From NCBI GenBank assembly GCA_008931825.1, contig QXVZ01020756.1, positions 124,001 to 188,000 of the forward strand: DNA of 64,000 nucleotides, in the 5' to 3' direction. This stretch comes from Phallusia fumigata. Its lineage: Eukaryota > Chordata > Ascidiacea > Phlebobranchia > Ascidiidae. A program made the translations under genes and the position numbers. Under the pieces are notes generated by a model that ran no database searches, was not told where the DNA came from, and saw only the letters and a program-made list of their open reading frames with translations. This document shows positions 40,801 to 50,057 of the stretch, piece after piece (position 1 is the stretch's first letter; every line of letters begins with the position of its first letter).

Positions 40801-43800
40801 TTCCAGGAAAGCTCTTTCAGCAAAACCAACACAGCACCTAACATCAATCAATCTATTGCTTGCGAAAGCCTATTGCAAGCTTTGGAAAACTGTGATCATC
40901 GGATAATTTCACTTGCTGCAACAATACAGAGGATATACTGCAAAGCAGATAGCCTTTCAACAAGGTATGTTTAACTTTCACAATCATAGGCGCCGAACAC
41001 GGGTATGCCAGGTATGCCATTATGGGTCCCCTTCCCGAAGGGGACACATATTGTTTTCACTCTGTTTGTTTTTGTTTTTTTTCTTTTTTTTTCTCTTTTT
41101 TTTCTTTTTTCTACCCTGCAGCTTGCCCATGCACTTTTGTCATGAAATGTTTGATGGATTTGGATGAAACTTTCACAGCTGGTAGATATGGTCAAGGCGG
41201 TGTGTCATGAGTTTAGTTAACCCCATAGCCCCAGTGGATACCCCGCTAGCTCCCTAAAATGGGGCAAATAGTTGAACAATGCCCGAATTGGATGAAATTT
41301 GGACAGTTTGTATAACATGTCATAATGGTGAATTTGTTGCTGTGTTTACCCTATAACCCTGGCAGTTAACTAGCCTTTTAAAGTTTGTAGGTTGGGTCAT
41401 AGTTACTTATATTATTAGTTCTGTAATTCATTTTCGGTTTTCGAAAAAGTAGAGAAAAAATATCTGCTTCTGTTCTGTACATACATTATAGTGAACCACA
41501 ATTTCTACAACTTTGCGTGTGTGGGGACCCATGCGTTTTTGCCTGCAGAAACAACCATGTTATAAAAAGCTTAAGTAACTATGGGACCCAATGCGAAATG
41601 ACACAGTCAATATATATGCATTTTTAAATAAGGTAATAGTGTATATGGAACCCCCATATGGTGAAAGCCACCCTTCTAGTTTACTGTTAGAAAATTCTTT
41701 TGAACATACGTATTTTGGTTATATGGGTCAAACAAACGCCATTGAGCTCAATCACGGGTATTGTCTCACAACCAGGTAAATGTTCGCATGAGAAACCACA
41801 AAACACAGGGTAAAAATGGGAGGAATAGTGACGTCATAGTGTGCCTGTGATGCAACAGCCGCTCAGTCATGAATGAAATACTAAATTTACAGCGGAGCAT
41901 TTGTAACAACATGTACCACCATTCCATAAGTTTTTATTCGTTCCCCGACACAACTCGTTGCCTTTTCCAATAGCACGTATTTGGTGGGTTGTGGGACAGA
42001 AAATACAAGTCCTCGAAAATTATCTACTGTCAGTAATCTCTTAATACCTGTGCAGGTATAAATGTTATATCTAAACAAAACATTATTGAAAACTTCCACG
42101 CAGTTTTAGAATTTGAACATTGTGAGTTATGGAAAAAAAGTTTAATGGGGCATAACGGTTGTTGTTGTACAACGGACCACAGGACAATTTGTTTGATATT
42201 TAATGCGGCCTTACCACACAGAAACATGCACTCGTTTGCAATAGTAACAAAAGTTTCAGGCGGTAAATTTGCGTTGCAAGAAGTGCTTAAACTGCAAGCC
42301 TTAACATAGTCTCACCCTATTAAGCGCCAAGAAAGATATTTGGTATTTCATGACGTCATTTTGTGACGTCATATAATTTGGCATACCTGAAAAAATTCAA
42401 AACTCGGCGCCTATGTAAAAAATGGATTTTGTTCGTGTAATGCTAACTTGGAAAGCTTAGAGAGTTGCATAGAAAATTAAATTGCTTTTTTTAGTTTTTT
42501 TGAAAAACCAATTGTTTTTTTGAGATAAAACAGTACAAAAATGTAATCTTTTTCTCACAAAATCTTCAAGTATTTAGTTGTTTTAAGATCAGTGAAGACA
42601 TTGCTTTGCGAAGACGCCTTTGGAATTTTCTTTGAACTTGAAGTCGGTGAAGCTCTTGTCCATCAAGACTCCTGGCAGCAATTGCTTCAGTATGGTGAAG
42701 GACAGAGAGTCCTGTTTCAAAATCTCACCTTGAAAGGAAGAACAACAAAAGCACAGTAAGGGATTTGCATTACTATTTATTTGCTACTAAAGTCCTGAAC
42801 AAAACCTGTAGCCATTAAGCCATGTAAAAGTGAAAACATTTTTGGATAGATAATCTATAGCCGCCCTGAATGGGATAAGGGATTTGCCAAAAATGTAACA
42901 GAAAGCTGAAAATAATGGCCAGATCACAATCCGAAACTGAAAATATTGTCTCAGCTATATTCCTCATCATACAAACAGCCATCCTATCTTTTGTTGCAGG
43001 TCTCCTCGCTTGCTGTCACTAATATCATCTGTTTGGGATCCTGAAGGTCGTGGTTTGTTGCAAGTGCAAAGTAGCCAGTCCCAGCCTGACACCATGGTAA
43101 GATTTGCGTTTTAACTTTCTAATAAAGGCAACTGGGAATGGGCTAAAACTACAAACATTCTGTTTGTCCAAAAGACAAGTGTTTCATGTTAATACATATT
43201 CCTATACTGAAATGGGTATGTGGCCTGTGAGTGTTGACCCTATTTTCTGCCCAAATAAAGAAAGTCTATGTCTACATTATCCTAATTGATCCAATATTGC
43301 TTATTTTAATGAAATGTCTGCAACATTTTTAAATGCATAACTTTTTTTTCATTTATTGGACTGTCAACTCTTACATGAGCATACCTAAGCAGATTAAAAA
43401 GCTTGCTCTAACACATATACACATATGTGATCGTGTAATGCAGGGGTGACCAAGTTTCAAACGCACTGGATCGAAAAAAAATTTTTTAACAATGCGCGAT
43501 CAACTGGTCAGCAATAAAGTCACATTTCTAACCAGAAATAATCAACCCAAAAAAAATTGTACTGTTGCGGCTGTTTTGTTTTAATTTGTATCGCAAGAAG
43601 CATCAAAGTACATACATAACCAACCGTTTGATTGATATTTTTTACCCCCTGGTATTTCTGTTGGAAAATACCATTGTCATAATTTCTGATCGATGGCAAT
43701 CGACCTGTTGGCCACCCTTTGTGTAATGTAAATAACAGGGTAACCTCGGCGTTGGGCAAAGCAGTAAACTTGGTTTTTGACCAAAAACTGCCAAACATTG

Positions 43801-46800
43801 TACAATTTAACAAAATATAAAAACTGAAATAAGTCGCCACATAACAAACTTTCCCCTAAAGGTGAAAATTGTGATACAATTTAAAGTCTGTTTTTCTGTT
43901 CATTATGTATCAAAATACCTTTTGACACATTCCAAGTAAGACCTACAAAATTAACAGACCCTCTCGCTGGACAGTCCTTCTCCGAAAATCTTTCAACCTC
44001 CCAGCTTCTGTTACATCTTATCTGCCGACCATGGAAATTCCAGTGTTGTTTTTTCTTCCCTTACTTCATGTATTAAACAGCTGAGAAGTAGTTTTAATCG
44101 ACCATCACCAGATGGAGTAGTTGATTGTGATGTCTTGTATGCCCCTGTTCAATGTTTATGCGCAAGTGCATCTGAGGTGGCATCACTGAAAAAATCGAGG
44201 TGAGTATTTCGCTTATACTTTTCCTGAAAAAACAGCAATTTTGCAGCTGTGTTTAACTAACTATTTTAGAACACAGTGTTTTCGTTGGAGACAACAACAT
44301 CAGAAATATAATTTTTAGGGTGCACAACTGATCACTGTCAAGGTGCAAAGTGCTAAATGCTAACACCTTGTACTCCCAAGGGTATGGCCTTTTTCCATTT
44401 TAATATTTATGTTTTTCAAAAATCTTGAGCAACTTGACTCCAAATGTGGCACTCAATAAACTAAAAGTCACTTACACTGAAAACTTGATGTCAAAAAGGT
44501 TCAGGTACCTTGGTAAAGTGTGCAGTTCAATACAAACACAACCATTTCAGTCATTTTTTGCATATTTTTGACACTTGTCTTAATACACCATCTTAATCAC
44601 AGAGCATCATTGCTTGGAAAGGTTGTACACTGCAAATCATATCAATCCCCTGACACCAAAGGTTTCAAGTCTGTTTCCTCGACAGTCCTGTGTTTGTTGA
44701 CGGTAACACAAGACTTGGTGGTCGTGAACTTGCTAAATTTACATGACATAGCATGCAATACAGTTTCCGGAAATTGTGTGCTTCTTAAAGACTTGTATTA
44801 TGCATCTGGTTAGTCTACATGTATTTTTTTTAAATATTCCTTATTGGATACTTTTGTGAAGTATAGGGAATCATTTAAGTGTCATATGTAAAGTGGTACC
44901 ATCAAACCACTGAGGTATCCCAAAAGGTGTTTTTTTACATTTAAGCACACGAAAAAACATTTACCAGTTTACACAATATGACACTTAAATGATTCCCTAT
45001 ACTTCACAAAAGATGTTTGAAAGATGCTGCTGTTGCCTATTTGTCTTTCAATACCAACTCTTTATGAAAAAAGTCATCACATGACTGCATCATGTGATCA
45101 CAATTGTGTTCTGCCACTTTCTTGACCTATTTTTATGGCACAATGCCAAGAGAATAGTTTAGTCACATGGGTCTGGCACTGTTGATCGCAACTTCCTTAT
45201 TCTTCCCTGATATGGGGATTTGTGGGGTAAATGATTTTTTGTTGGAAATACTGTTTTAAGAACATATTTATACTTATGCTGCTTAACATGTCTGGGTATC
45301 CATTCTTAAAGATATTAGGTAGGCAGTTTAACATTATGTTCTTATTGTTAGTTAATATTCCACAAATCACAGAAAAAACAAAAATATGTCGTTTTTACAG
45401 GTTGCAATTTTTTGTATATGGACACATACAGTCAAAGTTTGCTGCTAACTACAAGAAAAAATGGTCATATTACAGTAATGTCTGATTTTGTTGTACCAAA
45501 CCACATTTTTCCAACATTCAACACGAAAATCGTATCAGAACTTCTATTGGAAAAGCTGAACACAGACAAAAATCCAACTGCTGACACAGATATTGGAACT
45601 ATTGTTTCAGTTCAAGGTGTGTTAAATTTTTGTTGAAAACCTTTGTATGGATAATTTTGGTTGCTTTTTGTGAAATAAAACCTATTATAGCAAACAATTT
45701 TGGGGTATTTGTTAACATATAGTATAGGTAGGCTGTTTGAAAAAGTCGAAATCTGCCCATGGTCATATGTAGTAGTTTTAAGGGAAAAACTTACACCTAG
45801 ATTCAATTATTGGTAAATAAAAGATTGTAGTAAAACTTATGAAGAAAGATACACACAGAATTATTGAAAAAGTTTTGTTGTTGTTACTTCAATTTTTCAA
45901 TTATAAACACTTGTCTTTAAATCTAACTACCACAGTATCTTTAATTAAAGGAGTCATCAAGAGTGTCATGCATGATCGAACTGCGCATGACTCATTTGGT
46001 CAAGGGATTGGGTGAGTGACTGACCTATTGTTTCCATAGTTGATTACATCAGACCCACAAGACACCCACCGGTGGCTCGGCCCTTCAGGAAGTTGATATG
46101 CGTCATATGAGCGGAGGACAATGGATTGCGCAAGTCACATGCGAAAATAATTAAAATGCGAAAGTAGGGAGCCAAAGTCCAGTTTTGTTTGTTGATTAAA
46201 GTATCCAATGACCAGCAATCCACGAATGCATTTTGTACAAAAAATGTCTTTTGTAAATAGCTGTAATTACACTGAAAACCTCAAAGAATTCGTGAACTCT
46301 TGGTATACACAACTGCTATTTGCATACAAATTTCAATGGACACTGGGCCCTATATGAAGTACATCCTTGCTACAACAAGATTTGTTTTGTTAATGTGTTT
46401 GTTGCTCTTATTATTATTTTCTAAGCTGCTAGCCGTATAGGCTAAAACACATTTTAGGAGAGTTTTTGAGCAAAATTTAAAAGGCTAAAAAATTTGGAGA
46501 ATATTAAAATCATACTTAGATTATCAACACTTTACTAGCAAATTCTAAATTTGTTATTTACCCAACAATTTTATTTGTGTTTGAAAACAGGTTTATTGAC
46601 GAGCAATCAACACCTGAAATCATGATATCTATTTCATCAACCACAACTGTTATAGTCCAGGTATAAACTAAACCCTGCTGGTACCTTCTTAATTTTGAAG
46701 AAGTTTAAGTTTGCAACAGCTATTGTACCTATTTATTATGTACAAGTTTAGATTCTTGGTATTAATTTTCCCATGACTTTGGTCAGTTTGGCGTATTGTT

Positions 46801-47320
46801 ACTAAGAAAATGCTTTTTTGGTTACTTTAAGCATGATAACTTGAAACAAACATAAAGCCAATGGTAACTCAATGATGGTAGGAAAAGCGTTTACAAAAAC
46901 TGTTCAGTCTGTCATCTTTAATGAAAAAGAAGGTTTACCAGAGTGTACTTTAAACACCAGTTAATTATTTTTTATCCTTTGATTAAGTAATTTTACCCGA
47001 CTAAACTTTCATCAACAGGTATCAACTTGCTCATATTGGTCGCTTGTGACAGAAGGCCATTTTCGAAAGGTTTGTGATTGGAAAAATATTTCTTGTGGGT
47101 TGTAAGCATGCAAAATCATTACGAAAGCTGTGTCATGAGTAATTAATTTGCTTTGCATTGGTGATTCTGTAAGTAATTCTAATCCACTAATGTAACTTAG
47201 GAACTGCCAGCAGAAGATGTGCTTGGAAGTAAGGTCGGTCCAATCAGTTGTTACTTATATGCAAAAAAGCAAATTCTGGATGAAACTGTGTTTTATGCTG
47301 AAGAACTGTCTTTCTTGTGA
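34816..47320 (+). CDS. SPIDR: SPIDR, scaffold protein of homologous recombination, 21 exons
   Basis: Nuclear scaffold that in vertebrates links RAD51, BLM and FIGNL1 in homologous recombination. Exons: 34816-34942, 35668-35775, 36131-36214, 36280-36369, 36918-37030, 37930-38055, 38440-38690, 39215-39312, 39636-39709, 40200-40321, 40384-40489, 40807-40964, 42588-42755, 43000-43096, 43958-44199, 44603-44808, 45401-45616, 45951-46011, 46591-46660, 47019-47069, 47201-47320; 2688 nt, 895 residues, close to human (about 915). All phases agree. The N-terminal third is acidic and disordered, with Asp-Val-Ser-Ile-Thr-Trp-Ser-Ser-Ser matching the vertebrate motif. Matching blocks follow in order: Leu-Ala/Gln-rich helix (exon 8), Ile-His-Pro-Pro-Trp (exon 10), Glu-Asp-Ala-Phe-Gly-Ile-Phe (exon 13), Phe-Cys-Tyr-Ile-Leu-Ser-Ala (exon 15), and Val-Leu-Gly-Ser-Lys-Val-Gly near the end. 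Exon 1 and the 9/10 junction are least certain. From exon 2 on, the gene is CpG-poor and its introns hold several mobile elements. Confidence 0.88.
35838..36050 (+). repeat. Decayed copy of the GGGTCC repeat family
   Basis: This intronic stretch shares with 41200-41380 the ordered words 'CCCATAGCCCC', 'CCGCTAGC.CCC', 'AACAATG.C.GAATTG.ATAAA' and 'CTAAAATGG'. It is an internal part without clear ends. A similar weaker piece is at about 37290-37460. Confidence 0.5.
39014..39125 (+). mobile_element. tRNA-derived SINE-like sequence
   Basis: An A-box-like TAGCTCTGTTGG (39021-39032) followed by TAGAGCA, and a B-box-like GGTTTGATTTCC (39065-39076), are spaced as in a tRNA. The rest does not fold into a good tRNA. 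It lies in a SPIDR intron. The 3' limit is a guess. It differs from the SINE at 8176, so the two come from different tRNAs. Confidence 0.5.
40985..42415. mobile_element. 1.43-kb non-autonomous DNA transposon with 12-bp inverted ends
   Basis: The left end CATAGGCGCCGA is the exact reverse complement of the right end. A second shared subterminal word (AGGTATGCC) follows about 15-25 bases inside both ends. It sits in the SPIDR intron, 20 bases after the exon 12 donor. No long coding frame exists, so it depends on another element. The target-site duplication is not clear. It contains a separate repeat (41018-41592) and three TGACGTCA octamers. The superfamily cannot be named from these ends. Confidence 0.65.
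41018..41592. mobile_element. GGGTCC-ended repeat inside the 1.43-kb element
   Basis: It begins CATTATGGGTCCC and ends with an imperfect reverse complement (TGGGACCCAATG). A related unit is at 55172-55410, which supports an independently mobile family. A hairpin of 9-bp arms lies just inside the left end (41026-41045). A long T-rich tract follows. It has no coding capacity. Confidence 0.55.
43441..43720. mobile_element. hAT-like MITE, 280 bp, with perfect 8-bp target duplication
   Basis: The element starts CAGGGGTGACCAA and ends TTGGCCACCCTTT, an imperfect inverted pair typical of hAT elements. It is flanked on both sides by GTGTAATG (43433-43440 and 43721-43728), an exact 8-bp target-site duplication. 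No coding frame for a transposase is present. It lies in the SPIDR intron between exons 14 and 15. Confidence 0.85.
44851..45012. mobile_element. 162-bp foldback MITE
   Basis: The outer 37 bases on each side (44851-44887 and 44976-45012) are perfect inverted repeats, with similarity running a few bases further in after a small offset. The centre is a unique spacer of about 75 bases. The transcript of this SPIDR intron would fold into a long perfect stem. Target duplication is not clear. Confidence 0.75.
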
Positions 47321-48480
47321 TGAATTTATTTTTTCTTTGTATTTCTTTACTTTAAAAAAAAAAATTTGTATGACTGGTTGTGTTTGGTCTGCACAGGATG
47401 GCAGTGTATTATTGCATAACAGTACAGTACAGGATATGGATATATGTTAGTAAAGTGTGCTGCCAAGTCTACATGAGAAAGTGTTCAAGCATTTTGGTTA
47501 AGAACATTAAAAAACTTGATCCCAAATCAAAGGAAAAACATGTGGTAGAAATGTCAATTTGGCACAGTGTAAAACAGAAACAGATAAAAGACTAAACAGC
47601 TGGTATTATCAAACCAATTGTGTTCTGAATCACAAGTTTCATGATATTCTTTGAAGTTCTAATTTAATATTAAAGCTTTAACTTTCATTACCAGTCTTGT
47701 GTTTATTTGTAAAATAATCATTGTTTTAACTGTTTTAGTTGGGCCTCCAAAGGCATCCTTTAGTGGTTAAATTAGTGTTTGGCGTGCAACCCAGATACAC
47801 CAAGGGTTGTCAGTCACATTTTTTTCTTAAAAAAGAATAACATACTTTTGTAAGCAGTAATTATCAAAATTAAGTTAAAAGTTTATCATGATCAGGGATG
47901 TTGATGGACCTATTGGAGGTTTATGGAAACGTAGACGTTTAAACGTTTTTTTAAAATTGGTAAACAAATTTAGCAACAGCTGCCATGTTAAATGTTTAAA
48001 ATTTTGGCTGAATAAAATTTTTGGATACTTGTAATTATAAGCATTTCGTTTTCATGTTGCACATTAACATCGAACAAAATAAAAAATTCTATTCTTGTTT
48101 CAAGATAGACAATGACATTTGTCCTTTTGCTCTTCTAAAGCCAAGTCCGTACATGGGAATTTTGTCCTTCCACCATTGCTAAAATTCTCCCATGTAAGGC
48201 TTTACAATAACAAAGAGTGAACTCTGAACTCTTTCAGAAATCGATGCTCCAATACCTGTTAGTTTAGCCTGTCTAATCATTAACTGAGCAGCACTGTTTG
48301 CCGAAGCCGTGTTTTGTGAGACCGCATATGTTAACTGTACGTTACTGTTCTCATAACAGTTAAGACTGCTGTTAAAAGTCACAAAACATCTAAAAATTCA
48401 TTGAGCCAATACACCAATTTCCTAGTTTTTTCCACAATGCCCCAACCCTTTTACTAAAGTTTTTGTTTTTTGAATCAGAC
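47321..48480. other. Convergent 3' region between SPIDR and C/EBP
   Basis: The SPIDR 3' untranslated region and the end of the C/EBP transcript meet here. The region is CpG-poor. A minus-strand coding-like frame (48179-48368) and a small hairpin (48150-48196) are the only structured items. Confidence 0.4.
48179..48368 (-). CDS. Possible orphan terminal exon, unknown protein
   Basis: A minus-strand frame preceded by an acceptor-like CTTTTAACAG runs for about 62 residues to a stop and has a protein-like composition (Gln/Ala/Ser-rich centre, then Leu-Thr-Gly-Ile-Gly-Ala-Ser and a hydrophobic Val-Ile-Val). I recognise no family and find no upstream exon before C/EBP. It could be a pseudo-exon, a relic or chance. 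Confidence 0.2.
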
Positions 48481-48486
48481 TTTATT
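48481..48486 (-). terminator. Poly(A) signal of C/EBP transcript
   Basis: TTTATT on the plus strand is AATAAA on the minus strand. It gives C/EBP a 3' untranslated region of about 580-600 bases. It is the clearest signal in that interval. Confidence 0.5.
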
Positions 48487-49067
48487 CAGTTCGTAGGAGC
48501 ATTTACAAGCCAGACAGAGTGAAAATAGTAATAAAAAATTATCTAACAAAGTAAAAGCACATGTTATCTGTTAATACATACATTATAGTAGGGAGACTAC
48601 ATGCAAAGCGATAAACACAAAACTCTGACTCCATGCAACCATTTTTCGACACAAAAAAGCATTCACCAGTTATGTATACCTATGGTTCATTCACAAACAC
48701 ACACACACACATACATGAAACAATTGCCTTGCACCATATAGGACTGAAGGCACTAAAGTAGGTGAGATAGCAAATTCCATGAAACAAAATGCAAATAGAA
48801 CAATACCAAAAAGTTACAAATTTTTTTTTGAATAATTAAATAGTTTTCACCCAAGTGAAGTTTTTTTGTACACTTTTCTTGTGTGCATGATAACAAATTT
48901 TAATAGGTATACTAGTCTGTTTTATGTATGATGTCTTGTATGCACAAGTATAAACATAATATTCATAAACAAAAATGAAACTGAAAGAAATGGAAAATGG
49001 AACAACCACGGGTATCATGGAACAAGAGAATTTAAAAGTTGATCAATAAATATGTACAAGAAACAAT

Positions 49068-50057
49068 TTAGCCATTGACTTGGTGCAATGACTTCAAAAG
49101 GTTTTTTAATGTGGTAAGCTCATGCGATAGCTCATTGACCCTGTCATGTAAACGGGAATTTTCTGAGGACAGTTCTTCCACCTTTTTCTGGGTTTCCATT
49201 GCCTTTTGTTTTGCCTTGTCTCGGCTCCGACGGACAGCAACATTGTTGCGTTCCCGCTTTTGCACATATTCAATGGTTCCTTTCTGGATACTTTTGTTTT
49301 TCTTGCTGGAGCCTCCGAGGCTTGGGCTTTGACTGACACGTTTAAGTGGAGATTTGTTGTTCAAATCCGTCTCTGAATGAGAAACAACAAATGGCTTTGG
49401 TGAGGTTTGCATTTCATCTTTAACTGAAACTGCTGGTAGTGGGCAGGGAGACTGAATAGCATCAGGATCAGGTTTAACAATCACTTGTCCATTTGGAAAC
49501 TGTTCGTTCTCTGTTGACTGCAGTACAAATGGCACTTTAGTTGCATAATTGTTTTTTGGTTCCTCATTCCAGTTGGGCAAAGTAAAAGTGCTTTTGGGCT
49601 CTTCACCCCGCACCGATGAAAATCGTGAGGTTGACATTGGTGTGGTAAGTCCGTCAAACTGTAGATGATGGGGTGACACAGACCGATGCTTGTCAGCCTG
49701 TGGAGTAACTGGTGGGGTGTTGTAGTAATTAAATGGAACTGGAGATGGGGCAGCAGATGAGCAGGCAGAAGCACAGTTTGATTGTGGCTCCCGTGGTAAT
49801 GGATTGTACCAGCTGTCTAATTCGTCTTCAAAGTCGTGAACTGTTTCCTTCTTTGGATCAGGGCCCAGTGGAGAGTTTGGTGGAAAAAGGTTTTCAAAGA
49901 GATCGTCACTGCAAAGTTCGAGATTGCCAGCACTCATATAAGTGGTAAGATCAAACGATTCTTCATTCTGATATAAATCAGTGAAGTCAAGGCTGTGTTC
50001 TGTAGACATAGGGTTTCGGCATGCACCTCCTCTGTTTAAATTTGGGTCAGATGCCAT
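49068..50057 (-). CDS. CEBP: C/EBP bZIP transcription factor, intronless
   Basis: Nuclear sequence-specific activator of the CCAAT/enhancer-binding family, 329 residues in one exon, as vertebrate CEBP genes are usually intronless. The basic region (about 266-286, Arg-Glu-Arg-Asn-Asn-Val-Ala-Val-Arg-x-Ser-Arg-Asp-Lys-Ala-Lys) is the C/EBP signature, not CREB, ATF or AP-1. The zipper (about 290-325) has leucines at heptad spacing. The N-terminus keeps the activation module: Phe-Asp-Leu-Thr-Thr-Tyr-Met-Ser then Asp-Asp-Leu-Phe-Glu-Asn-Leu-Phe, matching Asp-Ile-Ser-Ala-Tyr-Ile...Asp-Leu-Phe of vertebrate C/EBPs. A Val-Lys-Pro-Asp and a Val-Lys-Asp-Glu site could be sumoylated or regulatory (inference). 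Met17 is a second possible start. An acceptor-like TTTTTGTCAG lies about 57 bases before the ATG. The paralogue (alpha, beta, gamma or delta) cannot be fixed. Confidence 0.93.
   Translation of the reverse strand: MASDPNLNRGGACRNPMSTEHSLDFTDLYQNEESFDLTTYMSAGNLELCSDDLFENLFPPNSPLGPDPKKETVHDFEDELDSWYNPLPREPQSNCASACSSAAPSPVPFNYYNTPPVTPQADKHRSVSPHHLQFDGLTTPMSTSRFSSVRGEEPKSTFTLPNWNEEPKNNYATKVPFVLQSTENEQFPNGQVIVKPDPDAIQSPCPLPAVSVKDEMQTSPKPFVVSHSETDLNNKSPLKRVSQSPSLGGSSKKNKSIQKGTIEYVQKRERNNVAVRRSRDKAKQKAMETQKKVEELSSENSRLHDRVNELSHELTTLKNLLKSLHQVNG

Noticed and set aside
48696-48713. CA dinucleotide run
   Set aside because: Short ordinary microsatellite in the C/EBP 3' untranslated region.
49481-49774. 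97-codon frame opposite the C/EBP middle region
   Set aside because: Shadow of the low-complexity C/EBP coding strand.
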